DNA from: Pseudomonas poae
Lineage (GTDB): Bacteria; Pseudomonadota; Gammaproteobacteria; Pseudomonadales; Pseudomonadaceae
DNA length: 64,000 nt
NCBI GenBank assembly: GCA_028869255.1
Contig: CP110972.1
Span: 1,865,001-1,929,000, forward strand
Direction of reading: 5' to 3'
Shown here: one piece after another, positions 44,702-52,812 of the stretch
How the letters are laid out: every line of letters starts with the position of its first letter
Numbering within the stretch: the stretch's first letter is position 1
Made by a program: the position numbers and the translations under genes
Notes under the pieces: model-generated
What the model was told of the DNA's origin: nothing
The model's input: only the letters and a program-made list of their open reading frames with translations
The model's database searches: none

Positions 44702-45907
44702 ATGATGCGGTGGTTGCAGCAATCCGTCTTGAGCCTGCTGGTGCTGATGCTCGCCAGCCTCTCCAGCACCGCCCAGGCCGCCACTTCGCCTATCGGCGTG
44801 GCCCTCGACCAAAGGGTGATCGACCTCACCAACACCCTCGACGCCAGCACCACCTCCCGTCTGAAAGAGCAACTCGCCGCCCTCGAGCAGCGCAAAGGCT
44901 CACAGGTGGCCGTACTGCTGGTGCCCACCACCGCCGGCGCCAGCATCGAGGACTACGCCAACCAGCTGTTTCGCGCCTGGCAACTGGGGCGCAAGGACGT
45001 CAACGACGGTATCCTGCTGCTGGTGGCCAAGGACGACCGCAAGGTGCGCATCGAAGTCGGCTACGGGCTGGAAGGCACCGTGACCGACCTGTTGGCCCAT
45101 CGCATCATCGAAGAACACATCACCCCGGCGTTTCGCCAGGGCGACTATGCAGGCGGTGTGGCCCAGGGCGTAAACGACCTGGTGCTGCTGGTGGACGGCG
45201 GCGACCTGCCCAAGGTCGCAGGCCCCGGGGTTAACCCCCAAATCATTGCGCTGTTACTGGCGTTTATCGTGGGCGGCGCAGGCGGTGTGCTGATGGCCGC
45301 CGGCAAGCTGCCCTGGCGCCGCGCCCTGCTGGCTGCCGTGGCGGCCACGGCACTGCTGGCGATCTATGCCGGTGGCCCGGACTGGCCGATGTACCTGCTG
45401 ATATTGCCTCTGACCCTGCTGATCGGCGGCGCCACCTTCGGCGCATTGTGGCTGGCGCGCACGGTGTTTTACTGCGTGATCGGGTTGCTGGCCTACATCG
45501 CCGGCCTGCTGCTGGCCGACCGATACATCGACGTTAGCTTTATCCATTGGTTGGCAATGCCACTCGGGGCACTGGCCGTGCTGGGCGCGTACCTGGCACT
45601 GTGGGTGGTCATGAAAGATGCCTGGAAACGCAGCCAGACCGGTTTTATCGTGCGCCTGTTCGCGGCGGCGGGGGTGTACCTGGCGGCAGGCTTTATTGCC
45701 GACGCGGGCCGTGACGGCTGGTTGCTGGCGTTTCCGATTACCTCGTTTGTGGCGTTGTTCATCTTTGGCAAGACGTCTGGCGGGTCGGGCTCAAGTTCGG
45801 GCGGTGGTTCTTCGAGTTCCAGCAGCTCCAGCAGCTCCAGTTCCAGCAGCAGCTCATCGGGGGGCGGCGGCTCCAGTGGCGGCGGTGGGGCGTCGGGGAG
45901 TTGGTAA
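44702..45907 (+). CDS. TPM-domain membrane protein with poly-serine tail
   Basis: A 401-residue protein: signal peptide (cleavage after AQAA, about residue 27), a periplasmic TPM (YgcG-type) domain (about 28-165; GILLLVAKDDRKVRIEVGYG is diagnostic), about five or six membrane helices (178-355), and a tail of about 45 residues made almost only of Ser and Gly, including a long Ser run, ending in SGSW. TPM proteins with Gly/Ser tails are common, but the Ser run is long. Possible roles in envelope or membrane-protein repair are family-level guesses. Confidence 0.88.
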   Translation: MMRWLQQSVLSLLVLMLASLSSTAQAATSPIGVALDQRVIDLTNTLDASTTSRLKEQLAALEQRKGSQVAVLLVPTTAGASIEDYANQLFRAWQLGRKDVNDGILLLVAKDDRKVRIEVGYGLEGTVTDLLAHRIIEEHITPAFRQGDYAGGVAQGVNDLVLLVDGGDLPKVAGPGVNPQIIALLLAFIVGGAGGVLMAAGKLPWRRALLAAVAATALLAIYAGGPDWPMYLLILPLTLLIGGATFGALWLARTVFYCVIGLLAYIAGLLLADRYIDVSFIHWLAMPLGALAVLGAYLALWVVMKDAWKRSQTGFIVRLFAAAGVYLAAGFIADAGRDGWLLAFPITSFVALFIFGKTSGGSGSSSGGGSSSSSSSSSSSSSSSSSGGGGSSGGGGASGSW

Positions 45908-45991
45908 AGCCGCCAGCGCAGCGTGTTGGCCCCCCCTGCCTTAAGCGGCTGAGTAGTTTAATCAAGGATTTATTATTAATGGAGTCGCTGT

Positions 45992-47281
45992 GTGATTGAT
46001 TCGTCGCAAATACAAACACTTGCCTATTTTTTGTCAAAGGCAAAGAGCGCTTCGGCCGTGAATCAGCTATGGATGTCTACGGGGCCGAAAGCGGATGTGA
46101 CGGCGATTATTGCTTTGGAAGATTACAAACGGTCGAATATTCCGGCCTCTATTCGAAAGTACACCAAAGGCGAAGATGCAGTATTGACCCACTACTTTAC
46201 CGGTGGGGAAGTGTACTTTATAACCGATGAGGTGTTGAGGGCGTATTATGAGAAAGGTCGGGCCGACTTCAGGATCGACTACAGCTTGATGTTTGATACC
46301 AATATGGCTACTTATGTGGATGCCTTGGTCAGAGGGCGCCCCCTAAAAAGCATGCAGCAAAAAGTTATTGCCTTTGTTGATGATGTCTTGAATGATGATC
46401 TGAACTTTGATTTCTTTTATTACATGGTGGAGAACGTCAAAGAGGTACGCAATATTCACGACCCTATCAGGCTATCGCCGCTGATGTTCTGGCAGACACT
46501 TAACAAGCGCTTCAGGCAAAATCTGGTGAGCCTGCAACTGTTCAGAAGTATAGATTGCGCGGAGTACAAAAGGACCTCCAATCCAAAACCACGCTTCACT
46601 CATCGAGAGGCTGTACGCAGGGCAGTCAACTATACGAATAGTTTTTATGCCTCTGAAGAGGGCCGGCCGCACGTCCTGAACTTTGCGCTGATGCAGCGTG
46701 TTATCGTGTTGTATGTTATTGGGATGGTAAGAATTCAGCTGTCATCCAATAAGTCGGCGAAGAACAAGTTTATCGAATTTGTGGATTATGTTAATGACGT
46801 GGTGGGTATTTATCTGGACCGCGAAGCGGTTGTTGCGCATAAATATTTTGTTGAGCCGCGCTCGATCAGCATGTTGGAAAAAATAAAGAAAACCGCCGGC
46901 CAGAAAAAGCAGAAGAGGGTATTGAAGCGGCTGGACAACATTGCGTGGGACATGGCGGCACCGCGCTTTATGGAGACACTGATGATGTCTCAAGGCGAGG
47001 GCGATTTTTTTGTGCCGATGTTCATCAGTTTTGACGGTGGCCTGAAACAGCTATTGAACGCGTATGAAGTGAAAGGCGTCATTTTTGACAGTCGCCGCGG
47101 TAGCCTTATTCCGTTGCCACGGGTCAGTACCGAGGATTATTTTACTGAGCATGGTTGTGCTGAAGCCTTGCTGAAAATCAGTGAGAACAAAGACCATCGA
47201 ATGGCGAAGCCTTCCGCCGACAGGGCTGAGCTTCACGGCCTTATCAAGCGTGAATACAAAGCACTCAGAGCGTTCTTGTAA
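45992..47281 (+). CDS. AT-rich orphan gene, function unknown
   Basis: A 429-residue soluble protein with no signal peptide or membrane helix. GTG start with GGAG 7 bases upstream. Base and codon use differ from all neighbours: many A/T third positions and codons such as AAA, GAT, TTT and ATA, which suggests recent acquisition. The sequence is rich in Lys, Tyr and Phe with a basic, possibly nucleic-acid-binding stretch (MLEKIKKTAGQKKQKRVLKR, near residues 290-310). No motif of a named family is recognised. It is followed after 102 bases by a gene of normal composition. Confidence 0.8.
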   Translation: MIDSSQIQTLAYFLSKAKSASAVNQLWMSTGPKADVTAIIALEDYKRSNIPASIRKYTKGEDAVLTHYFTGGEVYFITDEVLRAYYEKGRADFRIDYSLMFDTNMATYVDALVRGRPLKSMQQKVIAFVDDVLNDDLNFDFFYYMVENVKEVRNIHDPIRLSPLMFWQTLNKRFRQNLVSLQLFRSIDCAEYKRTSNPKPRFTHREAVRRAVNYTNSFYASEEGRPHVLNFALMQRVIVLYVIGMVRIQLSSNKSAKNKFIEFVDYVNDVVGIYLDREAVVAHKYFVEPRSISMLEKIKKTAGQKKQKRVLKRLDNIAWDMAAPRFMETLMMSQGEGDFFVPMFISFDGGLKQLLNAYEVKGVIFDSRRGSLIPLPRVSTEDYFTEHGCAEALLKISENKDHRMAKPSADRAELHGLIKREYKALRAFL

Positions 47282-47383
47282 ATGGATGACACATCGCCCA
47301 GAGGCACCTTCTTACACCTACCTTTCAGGGCGAAGCCGATGGAAATCGGTTGTTTGGTAAAGCGTTGAGCGCGGAGACAGAGC

Positions 47384-47875
47384 ATGAGTAACACTGATTT
47401 TGGTGTGCCGGTGGCCTACCTCAGGGTTGCTTTGGACATCGGTGCTATTGATGTGGCGGCCGTTATTCAATGGGCGGATGCGACATTGGCCATGCTCGAA
47501 CAACCGCCGTATGCGCTGATAGAACTTGCGCTGATGACCCGCTCAAACCGCGAAGAGGTGGCGTGGCAACTGCTGCAAGTCGGCACGCCCGCGATGGTGG
47601 AAGCAGAGATGCTTCCTTACGCACTCGCGACCGCGCATCACCGACTCCTGCGTGAGCCCGGTTTTGCGCGGTGCCTTGCCGTCGGCATCTACCGCTTATG
47701 GGTCAGGGGTGGCTGCTACTTGCCCGGCACGTTGGGGGCCTGTGGGTATTTCGATGACGCTTATGGCCTGGCGGACAGTGGGGTGTATGGGCAGGTCGCA
47801 GACATCGACCGAGAGCTGCTTGAGTTCACGCACAGCTTCGTCGGCCTGGACTGGCAAGCCATCAAAGCGTCTTAG
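47384..47875 (+). CDS. Hypothetical protein
   Basis: A 163-residue mostly helical protein (MSNTDFGVPVAYLRVALD onward) without signal peptide. Parts resemble small accessory proteins found next to toxins or in genomic islands, but no family can be named. Its 3' end overlaps the minus-strand GNAT gene by 14 bases. The previous gene is AT-rich; this one has composition closer to the host. Confidence 0.7.
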   Translation: MSNTDFGVPVAYLRVALDIGAIDVAAVIQWADATLAMLEQPPYALIELALMTRSNREEVAWQLLQVGTPAMVEAEMLPYALATAHHRLLREPGFARCLAVGIYRLWVRGGCYLPGTLGACGYFDDAYGLADSGVYGQVADIDRELLEFTHSFVGLDWQAIKAS

Positions 47876-48287
47876 ACAGAAACACCCGACTGCTGCCTGC
47901 CGGCTCACACGCAATCTCGCCAAACCTTACCCACCCGTGTTTCTCGTAAAACCCCGGCGCCTGAAAACTGAGGGTGTACAACACCGCATTCGCGCAACCT
48001 CGGCGTCGGGCTTCGTCTTCAAAGGCTCGCAGCAACTGGCTGCCAAGGCCCGTGCCGCGCAGTGAGTCGGGCAGGTGAAACAGGTCGAGAAAGGCCATGC
48101 CCAGGCTGGTCTTGCCAGTGATGCCACCCAGTGTTTCACCGGTGTCGGCGGCCTTGATCAGCACCGTCAGCGGGCGCCGATCATTGGACCCGGTGATGTG
48201 TTCGTTAAAGGCGGCAAGGCTACTGCCGAGCAGGCGCTCCGCCTCGGCATCCGGCTGGTCGCCTACCTCAATCCGATGCGCTGTCAT
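47862..48287 (-). CDS. GNAT-family N-acetyltransferase
   Basis: A 141-residue acetyltransferase with the acetyl-CoA-binding motif DSLRGTGLGSQLLRAFEDEA (about 74-93) and the C-terminal APGFYEKHGWVRFGE motif B region. It overlaps the stop of the next GNAT gene by one base (TGATG), so both belong to one transcript. A GTG one codon upstream is an alternative start. Substrate unknown. Confidence 0.88.
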   Translation of the reverse strand: MTAHRIEVGDQPDAEAERLLGSSLAAFNEHITGSNDRRPLTVLIKAADTGETLGGITGKTSLGMAFLDLFHLPDSLRGTGLGSQLLRAFEDEARRRGCANAVLYTLSFQAPGFYEKHGWVRFGEIACEPAGSSRVFLSKTL

Positions 48288-48781
48288 CACGCAATATCCA
48301 TCACCATTTCATGCCACGCCATCCCACCGTGATCCGAAGGCGAAGGCTGCACATAGCTGTAGCCCATACGCGTGTACAGCGGCACATGGTGCTCCTTGCA
48401 CATCAAATGAATCGTCTGCTTGCCCATCGCCCGCATGCGCTGCACAAACTCAGTCATCAACAGCCTGGAATGGCCCTTGCCCTGATGCGCCGGGTCGACC
48501 ACCACCGACATTATCACCACATTCGGCGCCTCGGCCGAATGCCCCACCAACTCCTTGAACGCCTCATCCGACATCACCACCTGATGGGCGCAGCCGCAAT
48601 TGATAAAACCCACCACTTCGGCATCCGCCTCCAGAATCAAAAAGCCCTCCGGGTACTGCGCAATACGCGTGGCGATCTTCTCCAGGGTCGCGGCTTCATC
48701 GCCTTCGTAGGCGCTGATCTCGATTTCAAAGCAACGGGCGGCATCGGCGGGGAGGGCGTTGCGGAAGGTGAGGGCGGGCAT
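48287..48781 (-). CDS. GNAT-family N-acetyltransferase
   Basis: A 164-residue acetyltransferase: LTFRNALPADAARCFEIE start, VVDPAHQGKGHSRLLMTEFV motif A (about 101-120) and VPLYTRMGYSYVQPS motif B (about 138-152), resembling the serotonin N-acetyltransferase-like group. AGGAA lies 7 bases before the ATG at 48781; the frame runs further upstream but without coding character. It is the first gene of a two-gene acetyltransferase operon. Confidence 0.88.
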   Translation of the reverse strand: MPALTFRNALPADAARCFEIEISAYEGDEAATLEKIATRIAQYPEGFLILEADAEVVGFINCGCAHQVVMSDEAFKELVGHSAEAPNVVIMSVVVDPAHQGKGHSRLLMTEFVQRMRAMGKQTIHLMCKEHHVPLYTRMGYSYVQPSPSDHGGMAWHEMVMDIA

Positions 48782-48889
48782 GGGTATTTCCTGGGGCGTT
48801 GAGCGAAAGGCCACATCATAGAGAAACATCAACAGACTGACACCGATTGTGGTGGGCAGGCCTATTTTAGCTTTGGCTTGAGAGCTTGC

Positions 48890-48920
48890 TGTGGTAAGCG
48901 GGACAAGCCCGCTCACCACA
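48890..48920. repeat. Single REP hairpin
   Basis: TGTGGTAAGCGGGACAAGCC with its complement-paired end GCTCACCACA forms one imperfect hairpin of the GTGGCGAG class. The remaining 48782-49103 interval has two further small hairpins (GGGTGCTTTCGCCC near 48988 and CTGATC/GATCAG near 49055), which may end transcription of the effector gene, and nothing coding. Confidence 0.6.
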
Positions 48921-49103
48921 AAAAACAGGCTCCGCGCGCCATCCCCAAAAACCAGAAAACCCGCCAAAGCAGGTTTACTCACAACTAAATTGAAGGGTGC
49001 TTTCGCCCTCGAAGTGGCTGCGGCAATAAATGTTGAAATCAACAGGTTTGGTTCCTGATCATTGGATAAAGATCAGTTTGGCTCAACAGGTGAGCTGTGA
49101 AAC

Positions 49104-49828
49104 TCACTGAGCGTAAGAGACCAGTTTGAAAAAGGGTTCTTCCTTCAATGCTGCGCTCTGGCTGGATGAACCCTGGCGGTCGCTTCTGAATTCGTTGCGA
49201 TAAGACGCGTATTCCCACTGCGGCGCCGACACATCGGAGGCCGGCTTGTGCTCGCTCTTTTCAATACCTTGCGCCGCAAGCGACTGCTCGAGGGTCCTGA
49301 CCAACGCATTTATTTTTCCGATGTGTTCAGGGCTATAGCTTCCATCGGGGCGGTCCGGCTTGGGATAGAGCGTGAACTGGGCACCTTGTGATAGCCGCGT
49401 GTCTCTTGGATCAATACGCTCTATATCGGTGACTTTCCAACTATTGATCGGGCTTTCCTGCGAGTTAATAAGCTTGCCTATGACCTCGAAGGCTTTCGGA
49501 ACATCCTTTTGATTGACGCTGATATGAAACTTGTCGCCAACCGACTTTTCTTCTTGCCTGGCCGCAGAGCGCTTCAGGGTGATAAATGGGTAGCGTGTAT
49601 TTGCAACGTTGTTATTGATTTTCCATCCGCCATGCAGTTCATTTGAGGCGTGCCGGGCCACCTCGAGATTCGGTACGTTATGATTTAATGAAAAATGCTG
49701 GTTTGTGTAAGGTGCGATGTCCTCTTTGCGCATTTCCTCCAGATTGCCTGTGTTGAACGGATTTTCTCCAGCCTGGATTGCTGCTGCTGTGCTTAAACTT
49801 ATGAAGACAGCGGGGGGTCAATGCGCAT
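49104..49828 (-). pseudogene. hopAI1: Type III effector, HopAI1/SpvC/OspF phosphothreonine lyase, N-terminal frameshift
   Basis: The main frame (49104-49733, 209 codons) matches the phosphothreonine lyase family. GDKFHISV holds the Lys and His equal to SpvC K104 and H106, WKVTD the catalytic Lys (SpvC K136), GAQFTLY the Tyr (Y158), and SYRNEFRSDR the phosphate-binding Arg residues. These enzymes remove phosphate from host MAP kinases by beta-elimination. Its proper start is lost: the ATG at 49828 (AAGG 8 bases upstream) goes out of frame at a run of six C (49812-49817). One extra C gives 241 residues, the length of SpvC. A hrp box lies 82 bases upstream. Confidence 0.88.
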
Positions 49829-49909
49829 GCGAATTACCTTTGATGAGGTGAGATGGTCAGAGGACTACTCGATAGCTGGCTCTTTCGTTCAGCTCTGCGA
49901 GCCGAAAGC

Positions 49910-49938
49910 TACGTGGCTCCGCATACAAAATGAGTTCC
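49910..49938 (-). promoter_or_regulatory. hrp box (HrpL-dependent promoter)
   Basis: On the minus strand GGAACT, 16 bases, then CCACGTA. The HrpL consensus is GGAACC-N15-17-CCACNNA, so one base differs. It points toward the HopAI1-like gene, whose restored ATG is 82 bases downstream. The site shows that the gene belonged, or belongs, to a type III secretion regulon. Confidence 0.8.
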
Positions 49939-50139
49939 ACTGCCTCGAATGGGCTCAGCTACCTATCGACGCCAACATCCGCTGAAGCATCCGTTCATGC
50001 CCGGCCAACTGCTCCACACCAGCCTGTCCGGCCTCCCACCACCAGAGTGTCGGTTTTTGTTATCGCTACAGTCATGTGTCTGTCCTAGCGTATGCAGTTG
50101 GATTCAGCTCGGGCATGGCTTCAACTAGGGGGGAGGGTG

Positions 50140-50271
50140 ATGACCCCTGCCGACTACGACGCCGTACTTGAACTGATGCAAAACACCCCCGGCATCTCCC
50201 TGCGTGACGCCGACTCCCGCGAGGCCACCGACCGTTATTCATTTACCCGCGAGGGTAATGAAAACGCATGA
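50140..50271 (+). pseudogene. GNAT acetyltransferase remnant with internal deletion
   Basis: A 43-codon frame whose first 34 residues (MTPADYDAVLELMQNTPGIS onward) match the start of a RimI-like GNAT protein. The last dozen (RYSFTREGNENA) look like the C-terminus of the same protein type. The acetyl-CoA-binding core of about 100 residues is missing, and the joint keeps the frame. This is an internally deleted gene, not functional. Confidence 0.65.
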
Positions 50272-50283
50272 AAGGAGAACTCA

Positions 50284-50457
50284 ATGCTCGAGATCAAACG
50301 AGCCACGCCGCACGACGCCCACAGCGCTTTTGAGATCCGCCGCGAAGCCATTCGCAGCCAATGCATCGGTGCCTACAGCGCTGAGCAAATGCCACTCTGG
50401 ACCCGTGGCAGCGCAAGCGGTGGCTATGTGGCTAGCAGGCTTATTATGGCTAGCTAG
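50284..50457 (+). pseudogene. Truncated GNAT acetyltransferase
   Basis: Begins MLEIKRATPHDAHSAFEIRR with a good ribosome site (AAAGGAGA) and reads about 47 residues of a GNAT-type N-terminus (EAIRSQCIGAYSAEQMPLWT). It then runs into the degenerate REP-like repeats at 50428 and stops at 50457. The catalytic core is absent. The truncation point coincides with the repeat array. Confidence 0.7.
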
Positions 50458-50487
50458 CTTGTTGTGGCTAGCAGGCTAGTTGTGGCG
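50428..50487 (+). repeat. Short degenerate tandem repeats derived from a REP head
   Basis: Three or four copies of a motif near GTGGCTAGCAGGCT follow one another, the last merging into the true REP head GTGGCGAGCGGGCT at 50482. The units are about 16-20 bases long. They look like local duplications of the REP end. Confidence 0.6.
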
Positions 50488-50612
50488 AGCGGGCTTGCCC
50501 GCGTTGGGCTGCGAAGCAGCCCCAAAACCTGACGCCCGGGTCTTGCTGACATACTGCGTCAACCTTTCTGGGGCCGCTGCGCGACCCAACGCGGGCAAGC
50601 CCGCTCGCCACC
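50481..50612. repeat. Paired REP element (GTGGCGAGCGGGCTTG type)
   Basis: Outer arms TGTGGCGAGCGGGCTTG and its inverted copy ending CCCGCTCGCCACC, with an inner pair GCAGCCCC / GGGGCCGC. It separates the GNAT remnants from the CitMHS gene. Confidence 0.9.
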
Positions 50613-50693
50613 AATGTGTTTTATCATCGATTTCGTGTTTGCCCGTGGCCACTGCTGTTTATCCCACCGGCAACTCCCCCGTCACAATCGCCG

Positions 50694-52019
50694 TCACCAA
50701 AAGATGAAAAACATCGGGATCGACCACTTGAAGAACTCCTTCTGGTACTCCCCGAATGTCATCTCCGTACGGTTCATCAGCAGGAACAACCACGCCACCG
50801 TCGGGCTGGCGTAGCGCAGTGCCTGGCCCATGAAGGAGGCGACGCCGATTTCGGTAGGGCTGATGCCGAACTTGTAGGCGATGGGCGCCACCACCGGCAG
50901 GATGCCGAAGTAGTAGGCGTCCACCGGCAGGGCGTAGCAGGCGAGGGCGCCGAGGAAAGCGAAGATCAGTGCGGTGTGGCTGCCCATGGAATCCGGGATC
51001 AGGCTGGCCATGTGTTCAGCCACGGCGCCGGCCATGCCGCTGCCGTTGAAGATGCCCAGGAAGCAGCCGGCGGCGAGGATGATCGAGGCCACGGCCACGG
51101 CGTCGCCACCGTTGGCGGTGATCCGTTCGCGTTGTTCAACGGCGCTGTAGTTGACCGTCAACGCGATCGCGGTGCCGAGCATGAACACCACCGCGCCGCT
51201 GGCCCAGCCGGCGATCAGGATCACCAGCATGCCCAGGGTCAGGGCCAGGTTGAACAGGAACAGGCGCGGGCGTTTGAGTTCCTTGTCGTGATCCTTGATC
51301 ACGTTGACCATCTGCAGGATTTGCGCGGGCGTCACGATGCCGTTTGCACCCTGCACAAACCCCAGGCGTTTGCGCTCCTTGATGCCCATCAAGTACGCCA
51401 TGAAGAACACATACAGGAACGACACACCGAGGATTGGCAGGATCGCCACAAACAGCGTGTTCACCTCCACGTTCAATACCGCTGCCGCCCGCGCCAATGG
51501 CCCACCCCACGGCAGGCAGTTGCCCAGGCCGCAGGGCAGGATGATCAGCATCGCCAGGTTCGACAGCTTCATGCCCATCTGTTTGTACAGCGGCAGGAAC
51601 GCGGTGGTGATGATCAGGATGGTGGTGGTGCCGTCGCCGTCCAGGGTCACTACGGCGGAAGTGAAGGCGGTGACCAGGATGATTTTCAGCGGGTCGCCAT
51701 TGGCCTTGCGGATCAGGAAGGTGCACAGCGGATCGAACAGCCCCACGTTCATCATCAGGCTGAAATACAGCACGGCGAACAGGATCATTACCGTGGGGTT
51801 GACCGTGCCGAGGGAGACCTTGCCGGCCTCGTTCTGCGAGTAAAACAGGCCTTCACGCACCCAGGTCATGATGGTGCCCATCGGCACGCCGTTGACCAGG
51901 CACACCAGCACTCCCACGGCCAGCGACACCACAATCAAACCGGTGAATGGCGAAAGTTTTTGCTTGATGACCAGCAACAGAAACGAGGTGATCAACACAT
52001 AGCCCAGAACTGTCAGCAT
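50694..52019 (-). CDS. CitMHS-family metal-citrate (tricarboxylate) transporter
   Basis: A 441-residue inner-membrane symporter of the CitMHS family with about 12 helices. The conserved TLDGDGTTTILIITTAFLPL block (about 129-148) and the LPCGLGNCLPWGGPLARAA block (about 169-187) are visible. Members import citrate or related di/tricarboxylates complexed with a divalent metal. It is the last gene of the sigma-54-controlled operon, 79 bases after the RraA-type gene, and should bring in the substrate for the two enzymes encoded upstream. Confidence 0.9.
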   Translation of the reverse strand: MLTVLGYVLITSFLLLVIKQKLSPFTGLIVVSLAVGVLVCLVNGVPMGTIMTWVREGLFYSQNEAGKVSLGTVNPTVMILFAVLYFSLMMNVGLFDPLCTFLIRKANGDPLKIILVTAFTSAVVTLDGDGTTTILIITTAFLPLYKQMGMKLSNLAMLIILPCGLGNCLPWGGPLARAAAVLNVEVNTLFVAILPILGVSFLYVFFMAYLMGIKERKRLGFVQGANGIVTPAQILQMVNVIKDHDKELKRPRLFLFNLALTLGMLVILIAGWASGAVVFMLGTAIALTVNYSAVEQRERITANGGDAVAVASIILAAGCFLGIFNGSGMAGAVAEHMASLIPDSMGSHTALIFAFLGALACYALPVDAYYFGILPVVAPIAYKFGISPTEIGVASFMGQALRYASPTVAWLFLLMNRTEMTFGEYQKEFFKWSIPMFFIFW

Positions 52020-52098
52020 CTGAACGTCTCCACAATTTTATTTTTATAGTGAGCGCAGCAGGGTGGGGCGCCGGGCGCCCCGGGTAGAGCCGTGAGCG

Positions 52099-52803
52099 TT
52101 ATTGGCCTTCGAGCAGTTCGGTGACCCAGGCCGGGGCCAGTGCGGGCAAGGGCTGGCCGCTGTCGCGGCAGCGAGTGTATGCGTCGATTACCTCGCGGCG
52201 CTGGTTTTCATAGGCACTTTTTTTCTCGGATGCCTCCAGCACTTCCAGCAGGCGGGCGCGGGGCACCACGGTTACGCCGTCGTAATCGCCGAACACCAGG
52301 TCGCCCGGTGCCACCTCGACACCGGCGCACGTCACGCTGGCGTTGATTTTGCCCGGGCCTTGCTTGCCGGGGCTGCGTTGCATGAAGCCCTTGGCGTAGA
52401 TCGGGATGTCCAGTTGCGCCAACGGCACTTTGTCGCGCACGCAGCCGTCGATGACCATGCCGCTCAAGCCCACGGCCTGGGCGGCGCCGGCCATCAGGTC
52501 GCCGATGTAGGCGCGGCCGGGATAAGCCTTGCCGGCCACTACCAGCACGTAGCCGGGCTGGCCCTGATACACCGCGACGTGGATCGGGAAATTGTCGCCG
52601 TCTTCGGTGTCGACGGTGTAGGCAGTGCCGAGCATCACCTTGCTTTCATCCAGTGGCATCAGGTCGGCGTCCATGCAGCCGTTGCGCGGGATGCCCAGGC
52701 TTTGCATACCGTCGCACAGTTGTGCCGGGCTGAGCTGGCGAAAGCGCGCCAGCAGGTCATCGGGGATCAGGTCGGGCAGGGGGAAGTAATGTTCAGTGTT
52801 CAT
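52099..52803 (-). CDS. RraA-family aldolase (4-hydroxy-4-methyl-2-oxoglutarate aldolase type)
   Basis: A 234-residue protein of the RraA/HMG-aldolase fold. The metal and substrate motif GDLMAGAAQ (about 101-109) and IDGCVRDK, with Arg123 and Asp124, are intact, which favours the class II pyruvate aldolase function over the RNase E inhibitor role of E. coli RraA. Such enzymes split 4-hydroxy-4-methyl- or 4-carboxy-4-hydroxy-2-oxoacids into pyruvate plus a 2-oxoacid. It lies 9 bases after the dehydrogenase gene and before the CitMHS transporter gene. Confidence 0.86.
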   Translation of the reverse strand: MNTEHYFPLPDLIPDDLLARFRQLSPAQLCDGMQSLGIPRNGCMDADLMPLDESKVMLGTAYTVDTEDGDNFPIHVAVYQGQPGYVLVVAGKAYPGRAYIGDLMAGAAQAVGLSGMVIDGCVRDKVPLAQLDIPIYAKGFMQRSPGKQGPGKINASVTCAGVEVAPGDLVFGDYDGVTVVPRARLLEVLEASEKKSAYENQRREVIDAYTRCRDSGQPLPALAPAWVTELLEGQ

Positions 52804-52812
52804 GGCGGGGTC

